A DNA stretch of 64,000 nt from Lentzea xinjiangensis (lineage in GTDB: Bacteria > Actinomycetota > Actinomycetes > Mycobacteriales > Pseudonocardiaceae): contig NZ_FOFR01000001.1 in NCBI RefSeq assembly GCF_900110955.1, positions 790,410 to 854,409 on the forward strand, given 5' to 3'. The translations under genes and the position numbers were made by a program. How positions within the stretch are numbered: the stretch's first letter is position 1; the number at the start of each line of letters is the position of its first letter. This document shows, in pieces, positions 9,049 through 19,266 of the stretch. The notes under the pieces were generated by a model, which ran no database searches, was not told the DNA's origin, and saw nothing but the letters and a program-made list of their open reading frames with translations.

Positions 9049-9506
9049 AGACCGTCGAACTGCCCCTGGTGGAGGACACCGAGGAGTTCGGCCGCAAGCT
9101 GGGTGAAGTCGTGCGGGCGGGCGACCTGCTGCTGCTCGCGGGACCGTTGGGCGCGGGGAAGACGGCCCTGGTGCGCGGTCTGGCGCGCGGACTCGGCGTG
9201 CAGGGCCGGGTGTCCTCGCCGACGTTCGTCGTCGCCCGCGTCCACGAGCCGGCCGAGGGCGGCAGGGGCGTGCGGCTCGTGCACGTCGACGCCTACCGGC
9301 TCGGCGGGCACCTCGACGAGCTGGACGACCTCGACCTGGACACCGAACTGGTCGACGCCGTGGTGGCCGTCGAGTGGGGCGAGGGTGTCGCGGAGCGCCT
9401 CAACGAGGACCATCTGCTGATCCGCCTCGACCGCGGGACCGACGACGTCCGCACTGCTCAGCTCATCCCGCACGGGCAGTGGGCGGCTCGTACCCTGCCG
9501 GTGTGA
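9030..9506 (+). CDS. tsaE: tRNA threonylcarbamoyladenosine biosynthesis ATPase TsaE
   Basis: The 158-residue P-loop ATPase supports the TsaB-TsaD complex in making t6A37 on ANN-decoding tRNAs. Walker A is GPLGAGKTAL (about residues 37-46), followed by the family signature SSPTFVVAR and the HVDAYRL and VEWGEG segments. Length is typical. The start is uncertain: GTG codons at 9030, 9033 and 9045 are in frame; 9030 or 9033 follow a GGAAG run closely, and 9045 overlaps the upstream stop as GTGA. tsaB, rimI and tsaD lie further on, separated by a small secreted gene and an opposing matB. Confidence 0.94.
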   Translation: MVAASVKTVELPLVEDTEEFGRKLGEVVRAGDLLLLAGPLGAGKTALVRGLARGLGVQGRVSSPTFVVARVHEPAEGGRGVRLVHVDAYRLGGHLDELDDLDLDTELVDAVVAVEWGEGVAERLNEDHLLIRLDRGTDDVRTAQLIPHGQWAARTLPV

Positions 9507-9570
9507 CGGTTCCGGGCGCGGGGGAGTGAAGCCCGTCAAGGACGGCGCGCGCCGGGCCGATGACGTTCAC

Positions 9571-9897
9571 ATGATCAAGAAGACGCTCCTCGCGACCGCC
9601 GTCGCCGGTGGAGCCGTCCTCGCCGCCGCGAGCGACGAGGACCGCTCCGGCACCGGCGTCGCGGACGGCCTGTGCGCCGCGCCGTGGCACTGGAACGGTC
9701 CCCTCGCACTGCTGCACGAGGGGCACGCGCCCGGCTACACCTCGTGCGGCGACGCCCCGGCCGGCCTCCGCGACGCCGACATCAGCGTCGCGGACGACGC
9801 CTGCCCGCCGCCGCAGCGGTGGAACGGCCCGCTGGAGATCTTCACGGTCGACCACTCGCCGTCCCCGGCCGGCTGCGGCGGGGACCCGGCCCGCTGA
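9571..9897 (+). CDS. Small secreted protein of two 29-residue cysteine modules
   Basis: The 108-residue protein has a short basic start and hydrophobic core (KKTLLATAVAGGAVLAAA, residues 3-20), which fits a signal peptide. The rest is two modules, residues 35-63 and 78-106, that align without gaps: C-x2-P-x2-W-N-G-P-L-x6-H-x-P-x4-C-G-x2-P. Each has two Cys spaced 24 apart, suggesting one disulfide per module. A longer start at 9526 is in frame but would bury the signal peptide. I recognise no family; it lacks chaplin features. It lies between tsaE and the opposing matB, with no obvious partner. Confidence 0.7.
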   Translation: MIKKTLLATAVAGGAVLAAASDEDRSGTGVADGLCAAPWHWNGPLALLHEGHAPGYTSCGDAPAGLRDADISVADDACPPPQRWNGPLEIFTVDHSPSPAGCGGDPAR

Positions 9898-9905
9898 TCG
9901 TGCTC

Positions 9906-11258
9906 TCAGCACCGCAGCTCGCGCTTGAGGACCTTGCCCATCTCGTTGCGCGGCAGGGAGTCCAGGTAGCGCACGACCCGTGGCCGCTTGTGCGGTGACA
10001 ACAGCTTCGCCACGTGGCCGCTCAGCTCCTCGGGCGCCGGCGGCTCGCCCGCCGGCACCACCCAGGCCACGATCCGCTCGCCCAGGTCGTCGTCCGGCTC
10101 ACCCGTCACCGCCACCTCGGCCACCGACGGGTGCTCCAGCAGGGCGTTCTCGATCTCGCCCGCGCCGATCTTGTAGCCACCGCTCTTGATGAGGTCGGTG
10201 GCCCTGCGCCCGACGATGCGGAGGTAGCCGTCGGGATCGCGCACCGCCATGTCGCCGGTGCGGAACCAGCCGTCCCGGAACGCCTGCTCCGTCGCGTCGG
10301 GCCGGTTGAGGTACTCCAGGAACAGGTTCGGCCCGCGCACCTCGATCTCGCCGATCGCGCCCGTGCCCACATCGGTGCCCCGTTCGTCGACCACCCGGAC
10401 CTCGACGCCGTCCACCGGCAGGCCGACCGCGCCCGGCCTGCGGTCGCCGTCGAACCGGACGCTGACGTTCATCAGCGTCTCGCTCATGCCGTAGCGCTCG
10501 ACGATGCCCTGCCCGGTGGCCTTCGCGATCCGCCCGTGGTCGCTCGCCGGCAGCGCCGCCGACCCCGACACCAGCAGCCGCGCCGCGCGGAACCGGTCGG
10601 CCAGGGCGGCGTCGGCCTCGACGGCCTCGGCGATCCGGTGGTACATCGTCGGGACGCCGAACACCATCGTGGCGCCGGTGGCGAGCTCGTGGCCGATGGC
10701 CTGCGGCGAGAACTTCACGTGCCGCACCGAACCACCGAGCCGCAGCGGGCCGAGGACGCCGATGCCCAGGCCGTGCACGTGGAACAGCGGCAGCCCGTGC
10801 ACCAGCACGTCGTCGCCGGTCCAGCGCCACGCCGCGGCGAGCGCGTCGATGTTGGAGGTCAGCGCCCGGCGGGGCAGCACGACGCCCTTCGGCGGGCCGG
10901 TCGTGCCGGAGGTGTAGATGACCAGCGCGGGCGTCTCGGGGCCGGGCTCGGCGAACTCACCCGGTTCGCCGAACACGATCGGTTCGTCCCTGAGCACCAG
11001 GTCGGGCCGGCTGTCGGCCATGATGTGCCCGAGCTCCCGTTCGCCGATCTTGGGGTTGAGCGGCACGACCGCCACGCCCGCCAGGAGCCCGGCCACCACC
11101 GCGACGCAGGTCTGCGGTGTCGAGGTCGCCCAGACGGCCACACGTGTAAGACCTGCCAGCCGCTTGGCCAGGGTGCCGGCGGCCCGGTGCAGTTCGGCGT
11201 GGGTCAGCGACACGTCCCCGAAGCGGAGGGCCTCGCGGTCACTCGGTTCAGCGAACAT
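9906..11258 (-). CDS. matB: Malonyl-CoA synthetase (MatB-like acyl-CoA ligase)
   Basis: The 450-residue ANL-superfamily enzyme activates a carboxylate through an acyl-adenylate. The motifs are YTSGTTGPPKG (about residues 115-125), RYGMSETLM (A5), GWFRTGDMA and IKSGGYKIGAGEIEN (hinge), with the catalytic Lys in NEMGKVLK near the end. The short length and runs such as VVPLNPK, GLPLFHVHGLG and FGVPTMYHRIAE closely match Streptomyces MatB as I remember it, so malonate or methylmalonate is the likely substrate, giving extender units for polyketides or fatty acids. The ATG at 11258 fits the MatB N terminus better than the in-frame start at 11363. No malonate transporter is adjacent. The gene opposes and separates tsaE and tsaB. 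Confidence 0.88.
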   Translation of the reverse strand: MFAEPSDREALRFGDVSLTHAELHRAAGTLAKRLAGLTRVAVWATSTPQTCVAVVAGLLAGVAVVPLNPKIGERELGHIMADSRPDLVLRDEPIVFGEPGEFAEPGPETPALVIYTSGTTGPPKGVVLPRRALTSNIDALAAAWRWTGDDVLVHGLPLFHVHGLGIGVLGPLRLGGSVRHVKFSPQAIGHELATGATMVFGVPTMYHRIAEAVEADAALADRFRAARLLVSGSAALPASDHGRIAKATGQGIVERYGMSETLMNVSVRFDGDRRPGAVGLPVDGVEVRVVDERGTDVGTGAIGEIEVRGPNLFLEYLNRPDATEQAFRDGWFRTGDMAVRDPDGYLRIVGRRATDLIKSGGYKIGAGEIENALLEHPSVAEVAVTGEPDDDLGERIVAWVVPAGEPPAPEELSGHVAKLLSPHKRPRVVRYLDSLPRNEMGKVLKRELRC

Positions 11259-11365
11259 GCGCCCAGCGTCGTACGAGTGCCTCGAAGACGCATCGGAAGT
11301 GTGGGTTCGGCCACGGCGAGAGGTGACCGGAGCACCAGTGGGACCTCGTACTACTCTGGACAATC

Positions 11366-12046
11366 GTGCTAGTGCTCGCCGTCGACACGGCCACCCCCGC
11401 AGTCACCGCCGGTGTGGTCGAACTCGCGCCCGACTCGCCGCCGCGCCTGCTCGCGAAGCGGGTGACGCTCAACGCCAAGGCGCACGGCGAGCTGCTCACC
11501 CCGCACATCAGCGACTCGCTGGAAGAGGCGGGCAGGACCTTCGCCGACCTCGACGCGATCGTCGTGGGCGCGGGCCCCGGCCCGTTCACCGGCCTGCGCG
11601 TCGGTCTCGCCACGGCCGCCGCGCTCGGCCAGGCGCTGAACCGCCCGGTCTACCCGGTCGCCACGACGGACGCGATCGCCAGGGACGCCGCCAGCGGCCA
11701 CCCGCTGCTCGTCGCGACCGACGCGCGGCGCAAGGAGGTCTACTGGGCCGCCTACGACGCCGCCGGTCGCCGCACGGACGGGCCGCACGTGGAGCGCCCG
11801 CAGGACCTCGCGGAGAAGCTGCCGGCCCTGGGCGTGCACCAGGCCACCGGTGAGGGCGCCGAGCTCTACCGGGAGGTCCTGGGCCTCGAGCTGCTGAGCG
11901 CCCGGCACCCGAGCCCGGAGGGCCTGGTCGCCGTCGCGGCCGCCGAGGTGCTCGCCAAGGCCCGGCCCGCCGCGCTCACCCCGCTCTACCTGCGCCGCCC
12001 GGACGCCGTCGAGCCGACCGGGCGCAAGCGGGTGACCAGGGCATGA
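11366..12046 (+). CDS. tsaB: tRNA threonylcarbamoyladenosine biosynthesis protein TsaB
   Basis: The 226-residue ASKHA-fold protein is the scaffold partner of TsaD in t6A synthesis. It opens with LVLAVDTATPAVTAG and carries GAGPGPFTGLRVGLATA near residues 68-84, the TsaB signature. It lacks the TsaD metal site, as expected. The GTG start is preceded by TACTCT (11352-11357) 8 bases upstream and no Shine-Dalgarno, so the message may be leaderless or nearly so. The stop overlaps rimI (ATGA), and tsaB-rimI-tsaD form one coupled operon. Confidence 0.95.
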   Translation: MLVLAVDTATPAVTAGVVELAPDSPPRLLAKRVTLNAKAHGELLTPHISDSLEEAGRTFADLDAIVVGAGPGPFTGLRVGLATAAALGQALNRPVYPVATTDAIARDAASGHPLLVATDARRKEVYWAAYDAAGRRTDGPHVERPQDLAEKLPALGVHQATGEGAELYREVLGLELLSARHPSPEGLVAVAAAEVLAKARPAALTPLYLRRPDAVEPTGRKRVTRA

Positions 12047-12501
12047 CCACCGGCACCGTCACGCTCGCGCCGCTGCGGCACGCCGACGTGCCGAGGTGCC
12101 ACGAGATCGAGCTGTCGCTGTTCCCCGGTGACGACCCGTGGAGCGAGAACGCGTTCCGCAGCGAGCTCGACAACGGCAACTACTACGTCGGCGCGTACGC
12201 CGACGACGACCTCATCGGTTACGCCGGGCTCGCCGCCTCGGAGTACGAGGCCAGCGTGCACACGATCGCCGTCGTCCGGCACTGGCAGGGCAGGGGCGTC
12301 GGCAAGATGCTGCTGAAGGACCTGCTGGCGCGCGTCGACGAGATCAACGTGCCGGTCTACCTCGAGGTCCGCACGGACAACGAGCCCGCGATCGCCCTCT
12401 ACCTGGCGCACGGTTTCGAGCACCTCGGCCTGCGCCGCCGCTACTACCAGCCGTCGGGTGCCGACGCGTACACGATGGGAAGGCCTGCTCAAAGTGTCTG
12501 A
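12043..12501 (+). CDS. rimI: Ribosomal-protein S18 alanine N-acetyltransferase RimI-type GNAT
   Basis: The 152-residue GNAT-fold protein is predicted to transfer acetyl from acetyl-CoA to protein N termini. The acetyl-CoA loop is [10 protein letters not shown] near residues 85-94, preceded by HTIAVVRHW. The later [19 protein letters not shown] is the typical RimI beta6-alpha4 segment. It lies between tsaB and tsaD with overlapping starts and stops, the arrangement found in most actinobacteria. The target could be S18 or other proteins; the sequence does not say. Confidence 0.93.
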   Translation: MTTGTVTLAPLRHADVPRCHEIELSLFPGDDPWSENAFRSELDNGNYYVGAYADDDLIGYAGLAASEYEASVHTIAVVRHWQGRGVGKMLLKDLLARVDEINVPVYLEVRTDNEPAIALYLAHGFEHLGLRRRYYQPSGADAYTMGRPAQSV

Positions 12502-13549
12502 CCGGTTGATTCTCGGCATCGAGAGCTCGTGCGACGAGACGGGCTTCGGCATCGTCCGCCTCGGCCAGGACGGCTCGCTCGAACTGCTCGCCGACGAGGT
12601 CGCCTCCAGCGTCGAGGAACACGCCCGCTTCGGCGGCGTCGTGCCGGAGGTCGCCTCCCGCGCCCACCTCGAGGCCCTGGTCCCGACCCTGCGCCGAGCG
12701 CTCGACACCGCGAAGGTCGAGCTGTCCCAGCTCCACTCGATCGCCGTCACCGCCGGGCCGGGGCTCGCCGGTGCGCTGCTGGTCGGGGTGTCGGCGGCGA
12801 AGGCGTACGCGGCCGCGCTCGGCAAGCCGCTCTACGGCGTGAACCACCTGGCCGGTCACGTGGCCGCGGACACGCTGCAGCACGGCCCGCTGCCGCAGCG
12901 CTGCCTCGCGTTGCTGGTCTCCGGCGGCCACTCCCAGCTGCTGCTCGTCGAGGGGGGTCTGGCCGGCTCGATCACCGAGATCGGCTCCACCGTGGACGAC
13001 GCGGCCGGCGAGGCCTACGACAAGGTCGCGAGGCTGCTCGACCTGCCCTACCCCGGTGGCCCGCCCATCGACAAGCTCGCGAAGCAGGGCAACGGGTGCG
13101 CGATCGCGTTCCCGCGCGGTCTCACCGGCCCGCGCGACGCGAAGTACGACTTCTCGTTCTCCGGCCTGAAGACCTCCGTCGCCCGCTGGGTCGAACGTGC
13201 CGAGCGCGCCGGCGAGGAGATCCCGCTGGCCGACGTCGCCGCGTCGTTCCAGGAGGCCGTCGCCGACGTGCTGACCGCCAAGGCGATCCGGGCCGCGAAG
13301 GACTTGGACGTGGGCACGCTGGTGATCTCCGGCGGTGTGGCGGCGAACTCGCGGTTGAGCGGTCTCGCCGCCGAGCGGTGCGCCGAGGCGGGCATCGAGC
13401 TCCGCGTGCCCCGCCCGCGCCTGTGCACGGACAACGGCGCGATGATCGCGGCGCTTGGCGCCCACCTCGTCGCGGCGGGCGCCAAGCCGTCCCCGATGGA
13501 CCTCTCCACCGTCCCCGGCCTCCCGGTCGGGACCGTGCAAATCCTTTGA
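12494..13549 (+). CDS. tsaD: tRNA N6-adenosine threonylcarbamoyltransferase TsaD
   Basis: The 351-residue catalytic subunit transfers threonylcarbamoyl from its AMP ester to A37 of tRNA. It starts [12 protein letters not shown] (residues 6-17). The metal-binding pair is in [10 protein letters not shown] (about 117-126), followed by [10 protein letters not shown], the conserved [12 protein letters not shown] stretch, [10 protein letters not shown] and [10 protein letters not shown] (third metal ligand). The GTG at 12494 overlaps the rimI end by 8 bases and has GGAAGG upstream; an in-frame ATG at 12458 would overlap further and gives non-conserved residues. A strong hairpin follows at 13570. 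Confidence 0.97.
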   Translation: MSDRLILGIESSCDETGFGIVRLGQDGSLELLADEVASSVEEHARFGGVVPEVASRAHLEALVPTLRRALDTAKVELSQLHSIAVTAGPGLAGALLVGVSAAKAYAAALGKPLYGVNHLAGHVAADTLQHGPLPQRCLALLVSGGHSQLLLVEGGLAGSITEIGSTVDDAAGEAYDKVARLLDLPYPGGPPIDKLAKQGNGCAIAFPRGLTGPRDAKYDFSFSGLKTSVARWVERAERAGEEIPLADVAASFQEAVADVLTAKAIRAAKDLDVGTLVISGGVAANSRLSGLAAERCAEAGIELRVPRPRLCTDNGAMIAALGAHLVAAGAKPSPMDLSTVPGLPVGTVQIL

Positions 13550-13569
13550 TTCACGCGCTCTGATTCATG

Positions 13570-13620
13570 CCACGCGGGGGCCCCGCGTTCCCCTACGGGT
13601 AACGCGGGGCCCCCGCGTGG
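13570..13620. terminator. Bidirectional terminator, 20-bp perfect stem
   Basis: Arms 13570-13589 and 13601-13620 are perfectly complementary, with an 11-base loop. It separates tsaD (+) from phoD (-). The core aacgcggggccccc recurs in the hairpin after sucD (61747-61795). Confidence 0.85.
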
Positions 13621-13643
13621 CTTCCAGGATGCGGAATGTGTGG

Positions 13644-15170
13644 TCAGTGGACGCGGTTGAGGCCGGGGTTGCGGTCCTCGATCACGAAGCTGGCCTTCGT
13701 GGTGACCGGGGCACCGGGCGTCCGCACGTAGTCGACAGCGCGGAAGTCCGCGCGCACCTCGCGTGCGGTGAAGCGGGTGCGCACGTACCCGCGCCGGTTG
13801 TTGAAGTACTTCACGTGCGGGTTCTCCGCCAGCACCGCCGGAATCTCCGGGCGGGTCTCCGAGCCGTCACCGCCGGACGTGACCGACGTCGACACCAGCT
13901 CGGTCGCGACCGTGCGCGAAGCCGGGTCGTTCCAGCGTTCCTTGACCTCGGCCGCCCACGCCGCGTGCACGTCACCGGTGAGCACGACGGTGTTGCGCGT
14001 GTGGGAGAACCCGGCAACCACACGGTCGCGGTTCGCGGCGTAGCCGTCCCACGCGTCCATGTTGTTGGTCTCGCCGGCACCGGGCGTGAGGTCGAGCTGC
14101 GAGAAGAACACCTGCTGCCCGAGAACGTCCCAACGCGCGCGTGAACGTCGAAGACCGTCCAGCAGCCACTTCTCCTGAGCCGCACCGGTGATCGTGCGCG
14201 TCGGCTCCAGCCGTTCGGGGCACGCCTTCAGGCCGTCGCCGCACAGCTGGTCGTCGCGGTACTGGCGGGTGTCGAGCAGGTGGAAGCTCGCCAGGCCACC
14301 CCACTGGACCCGCCGGTAGAGCTGCAGGTCGATGCCGTTGGGCTTGTTCCTGATCGGCATGTTCTCGTAGTAGGCCTGGAACGCCGCCGCCCGCCGCGCC
14401 AGGAAGCCGGGCTGCGGGATCTCCGGCTTCTCGTAGACCTCGTCCGCCCAGTTATTGTCGACCTCGTGGTCGTCCCACACGACCGACCACGGCGCCACGG
14501 CGTGCGCCTCTTGGAGGTCGGGGTCGGTCTTGTACTGCGCGTGCCGTTGCCGGTAGTTCGCGAGCGTCTCGGTTTCCGGGCCCTCGTGGTCGCGCGGGTT
14601 GCCACCCGGCGCCACGTAGGTGCCCTTCGTGTACTCGTAGGTGTAGTCGCCGAGGTGCAGCACCAGGTCCGGCTGGTCCTCGGCGAGCCGGCGGTAGGCG
14701 GTGAAGTAGCCGTGCTCGAACTGCGAGCAGGAGGCGAACGCCATCGTGAGCCCGCTGCCCAACGCCCACGGCGCCAACGCCGTCCGCGTGCGGCCGACCC
14801 GCGAGAGGTGGCCCTCGGCGGAGAAGCGGTAGAAGTACTCCCGGCCGGGCAGAAGACCGCGCACGTCGACGTGGACGCTGTGGCCTTCCTCGGGCCGTGC
14901 GTAGGAGGTGCCGCGCCGGACGACGAGCCGGAACCGCTCGTCCAGCGCGACCTCCCACCGCACCTCGACGACGCGGGACGGCATGCCGCCCGTGCCGTCC
15001 TCCGCGAGCGGGGTGGGCGCCAGGCGCGTCCACAGGACCACGCCGTCGGAGGTCGGGTCGCCGGAAGCGACGCCGAGCGTGAACGGGTCGGCCAGCCGGC
15101 CGGACCCCGCGCCGACGGTGGTGAGCGCGAGTCCTCCGATGAGGAGCGCGCGTCGCGTCACTCGAGTCAT
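13644..15170 (-). CDS. phoD: PhoD-like alkaline phosphatase/phosphodiesterase, Tat-exported (copy 1)
   Basis: About 508 residues. The N terminus TRVTRRALLIGGLAL has a twin-arginine motif and hydrophobic core, so export by Tat is likely. An N-terminal PhoD domain ([22 protein letters not shown]) precedes the metallophosphatase domain. That domain has [27 protein letters not shown] and TGDVHAAW as metal ligands. PhoD enzymes release phosphate from diesters and monoesters such as teichoic acids outside the cell, using Ca and Fe. The ATG at 15170 is preceded by AAGGTC. A paralog lies directly upstream on the same strand, 44 bases away. Confidence 0.95.
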   Translation of the reverse strand: MTRVTRRALLIGGLALTTVGAGSGRLADPFTLGVASGDPTSDGVVLWTRLAPTPLAEDGTGGMPSRVVEVRWEVALDERFRLVVRRGTSYARPEEGHSVHVDVRGLLPGREYFYRFSAEGHLSRVGRTRTALAPWALGSGLTMAFASCSQFEHGYFTAYRRLAEDQPDLVLHLGDYTYEYTKGTYVAPGGNPRDHEGPETETLANYRQRHAQYKTDPDLQEAHAVAPWSVVWDDHEVDNNWADEVYEKPEIPQPGFLARRAAAFQAYYENMPIRNKPNGIDLQLYRRVQWGGLASFHLLDTRQYRDDQLCGDGLKACPERLEPTRTITGAAQEKWLLDGLRRSRARWDVLGQQVFFSQLDLTPGAGETNNMDAWDGYAANRDRVVAGFSHTRNTVVLTGDVHAAWAAEVKERWNDPASRTVATELVSTSVTSGGDGSETRPEIPAVLAENPHVKYFNNRRGYVRTRFTAREVRADFRAVDYVRTPGAPVTTKASFVIEDRNPGLNRVH

Positions 15171-15214
15171 GCTGAGACCTTCACGCACCAGGGTGGCGGT
15201 GGGGTGAACGCTCC

Positions 15215-16720
15215 TCAAAGCCTGTGGAGCCCCGGAACCCGGTCCTCCACCGCGAACGACGCCTTCGTGCGGACCGGTGAGCCCGGTCGCGACACGTGGT
15301 CGAGGCCGCGGAAGTCCGCCCGCAGTTCATCAGGGGTGAACTTGGTCAACGTGTACCCGCGCCGGTTGTTGAAGTACTTCACGTGCGGGTTCTCCCGCAG
15401 CCACGACGGTGTCTCGGCGTACTCCTCCGACCCGTCGCCACCGGCCGTGATCGACGTGGTCACCAGTTCGGTCGCGAGCGTCGGCGACGACGGGTCGTCC
15501 CACCGCTGCTTGACCTCCGCGCCCCAGGCCGCGTGGACGTCGCCGGTGAGCACGACCGGGTTGCGCACGTCGGCGAAGCGCGCGACGACCCGGTCCCGGT
15601 CCGCCACGTAGCCGTCCCACGCGTCCAGGAGGAACTTGTCGACCTCGCCGGGGATGTAGTCGTACTGCGAGAAGAACACCTGCTGCCCGAGCACGTCCCA
15701 GCGCGCCCGCGAGCCGCGGAGCCCGTCGAACAGCCACTCCCGCTGTTCGTCGCCGAGCATCGTGCGTCCGGCATCGAACCGTTCCGGGCAGAGCTGCAGC
15801 CCGTCCCCGCACGCCTGGTCCGTCCGGTACTGCCGGGTGTCGAGCAGGTGGAACGTCGCCAGCTCGCCCCAGCCGATCCGCCGGTACAGCCTCGACGACC
15901 TGCGCACGGGCATGTTCTCGTAGTAGGCCTGGATCGCCGCGGCCCTGCGCGCGGGGAAGTCGCGCTGCGGCCGGTCCGGCAGCAGGCCGGCCCAGTTGTT
16001 GTCGATCTCGTGGTCGTCCCAGACCACCGCCCACGGCGCGGCGGCGTGCGCGGCCTGCAGGTCGGGGTCGGTCTTGTACTGCGCCTGCCGGCGGCGGTAG
16101 CCGGCGAGCGTCACGGTGGTCGGCCCGTCGACCTGCCGGACGTTGCCCTGCGGCGCGACGTGGACGCCGCTCTCGTACTCGTAGGTGTAGTCGCCGAGGT
16201 GCAGCACGAGATCGGGTTCGTCCTCGGCCAGCCTGCGGTACGCCGTGAAGTAGCCGTGCTCGTACTGCGCGCACGACGCGAACGCCATCGTCAGCGGTAC
16301 CTGCAATGCGTTCGGAGGAGGCGCCGTGCGCGTGCGGCCGGTCCGCGAGAGGTGGTTGAGGGCTTTGAAGCGGTAGAAGTACTCGCGTCCCGGCTCCAGC
16401 CCGGTGAGCTCCAGGTGGACGCTGTGGCCCTCCTCGGGTCGTGCGGCGGTGGAGCCGCGCTGGACGATCCGGGTGAACCGCTCGTCGTCGGCGACCTGCC
16501 ACTGCACCTCGACCGGGCGCGCCGGCATGCCGCCCATCCCGTCCTCGGCGAGCGGTTCGCGGGCCAGCCGGGTCCACAGCACCACGCCGTCCGGCGCGGG
16601 GTCTCCCGAGGCCACGCCGAGTGTGAAAGGGTCGGTCGGCCGGGCCGACGCGGCGGCGGAGAGCGCTGTGACTCCGGCCACGCCGGCGAGCAGCAACGTC
16701 CGGCGGGTCAAGGTGGCCAT
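15215..16720 (-). CDS. phoD: PhoD-like alkaline phosphatase/phosphodiesterase, Tat-exported (copy 2)
   Basis: About 501 residues, collinear with the neighbouring copy at 13644-15170 over its whole length. It starts [15 protein letters not shown] (Tat signal), then [65 protein letters not shown] and [12 protein letters not shown]. All metal-ligand motifs are retained, so both copies look active. The two C termini are also alike ([11 protein letters not shown] near the end), so this is a tandem duplication that has diverged. The ATG at 16720 is chosen because the longer frame would run through the groES promoter region. The gene diverges from groES. Confidence 0.95.
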   Translation of the reverse strand: MATLTRRTLLLAGVAGVTALSAAASARPTDPFTLGVASGDPAPDGVVLWTRLAREPLAEDGMGGMPARPVEVQWQVADDERFTRIVQRGSTAARPEEGHSVHLELTGLEPGREYFYRFKALNHLSRTGRTRTAPPPNALQVPLTMAFASCAQYEHGYFTAYRRLAEDEPDLVLHLGDYTYEYESGVHVAPQGNVRQVDGPTTVTLAGYRRRQAQYKTDPDLQAAHAAAPWAVVWDDHEIDNNWAGLLPDRPQRDFPARRAAAIQAYYENMPVRRSSRLYRRIGWGELATFHLLDTRQYRTDQACGDGLQLCPERFDAGRTMLGDEQREWLFDGLRGSRARWDVLGQQVFFSQYDYIPGEVDKFLLDAWDGYVADRDRVVARFADVRNPVVLTGDVHAAWGAEVKQRWDDPSSPTLATELVTTSITAGGDGSEEYAETPSWLRENPHVKYFNNRRGYTLTKFTPDELRADFRGLDHVSRPGSPVRTKASFAVEDRVPGLHRL

Positions 16721-16764
16721 GCCCGTAATACGGCTCCCGACGGGTGATCGGTTCGGGACCCTCG

Positions 16765-16799
16765 TTGAAGCGTTGGCACTCTCATGGGTAGAGTGCCAA
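16765..16799 (+). promoter_or_regulatory. groES promoter with CIRCE operator (HrcA site)
   Basis: TTGGCACTC (16773-16781), nine bases, then GAGTGCCAA (16791-16799) matches the CIRCE inverted repeat, consensus TTAGCACTC-N9-GAGTGCTAA. A possible -35 TTGAAG (16765-16770) and -10 TAGAGT (16789-16794) overlap it, so HrcA binding would block the polymerase. Confidence 0.9.
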
Positions 16800-16893
16800 C
16801 TGCACGGCACCAGCACCGCCCCGACCCCCGCGACGGCGGGGTGGCAGGAGCCGTACCAACGAAACCTGCCAACGACCCGTGGAGGTCATCCCG

Positions 16894-17187
16894 GTGAGCG
16901 TGAACATCAAGCCGCTCGAGGACAAGATCGTCGTCCAGGCTTCCGAGGCCGAGACGACCACCGCCTCCGGCCTCGTGATCCCGGACACCGCGAAGGAGAA
17001 GCCCCAGGAGGGCAAGGTCCTCGCGGTGGGCCCCGGCCGCATCGACGACAAGGGCAACCGCGTCCCGGTCGACGTTGCCGTCGGTGACGTCGTCATCTAC
17101 TCGAAGTACGGCGGCACCGAGGTCAAGTACAACGGCGAGGAGTACCTGATCCTCTCCGCCCGCGACGTGCTGGCCGTCGTCAACTAA
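16894..17187 (+). CDS. groES: Co-chaperonin GroES
   Basis: The 97-residue GroES caps the GroEL ring in protein folding. [14 protein letters not shown], the mobile loop region [25 protein letters not shown] and [21 protein letters not shown] are all canonical. The GTG at 16894 is chosen because GGAGGT lies 7 bases upstream and it gives the normal N terminus; an in-frame GTG at 16879 would add five residues. CIRCE regulation is shown by the element at 16773-16799. Confidence 0.98.
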   Translation: MSVNIKPLEDKIVVQASEAETTTASGLVIPDTAKEKPQEGKVLAVGPGRIDDKGNRVPVDVAVGDVVIYSKYGGTEVKYNGEEYLILSARDVLAVVN

Positions 17188-17209
17188 GACGCTGCGGCTG
17201 ACATGCCTG

Positions 17210-17245
17210 ACGCCCCGGCGCCCCATCCCGGGGCTACCGGGGCGT
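17210..17245 (+). terminator. Hairpin between groES and groEL (partial terminator or mRNA processing site)
   Basis: acgccccgg (17210-17218) can pair with ccggggcgt (17237-17245). Within the groESL operon this may raise groES over groEL output or stabilise the message. Confidence 0.55.
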
Positions 17246-17272
17246 TTCGCTACCAGAGAGGCTTTGAGGTAA

Positions 17273-18901
<1,629 letters not shown>

Positions 18902-18908
18902 GTTTTCT

Positions 18909-18927
18909 GTCCCGCCTGCGGCGGGAC
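18909..18927 (+). terminator. Short hairpin after groEL
   Basis: gtcccgc (18909-18915) pairs with gcgggac (18921-18927), loop ctgcg, eight bases after the groEL stop. It is a likely terminator for groESL, backed by the larger palindrome just downstream. Confidence 0.55.
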
Positions 18928-18928
18928 G

Positions 18929-19032
18929 GCGAGTTCGCCGGGAAGCCGGTCGTCCGGCCGACTCGCTCGTGCCGAAATGGGCTTCGCCGATTTCGGCACG
19001 AGCGGGTGACCGGACGACCGGCGCGAACTCGC
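18929..19032. repeat. About 100-bp imperfect palindrome
   Basis: The outer arms gcgagttcgc (18929-18938) and gcgaactcgc (19023-19032) match perfectly. The inner arms of about 32 bases (18946-18978 and 18989-19020) match with a few mismatches around an 11-base loop. The inner arm includes ctcgtgccgaaat and ccggtcgtccgg. It lies in the non-coding gap after groEL. It could be a terminator, a structured RNA or a mobile-element relic. Confidence 0.7.
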
Positions 19033-19080
19033 GACCGGTGAAGTGGTGACCGGCTTGAAGTCGTGACCCTGCGACTCTGG

Positions 19081-19207
19081 GTGCTCGTGAGCTGGGTGCT
19101 CATGGCCTGAGCGTTCGTGAGCTGGCCGCTCGTGAGCTGAGTGCTCGTGACCTCAGTGTTCGCGTCCTGAGCGCTCGCGTCCTGAGCGTTCGTGAGCTGA
19201 GCGTTCG
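19081..19207. repeat. Degenerate 15-bp tandem repeat, about 8.5 units
   Basis: The unit is close to gtgctcgtgagctga and repeats with a regular 15-base period (for example at 19081, 19096, 19111, 19126, 19141, 19156, 19171, 19186). The unit keeps one reading frame for five codons, so translation of either strand gives apparent pentapeptide repeats. No start, ribosome site or upstream coding signal supports a protein here. Confidence 0.8.
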
Positions 19208-19221
19208 GCTTCGAGTTTGGC

Positions 19222-19259
19222 GAAGAGGGGCGGCACCTGACTGGGTGCCGCCCCTCTTC
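19222..19259. terminator. Terminator downstream of whiD/whiB3
   Basis: 16-base arms (19222-19237 and 19244-19259) are perfect complements around tgactg. It ends 7 bases past the whiB stop on the minus strand and is followed on the plus strand by a short T-run, so it may work in both directions. Confidence 0.85.
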
Positions 19260-19266
19260 TTTGCGG

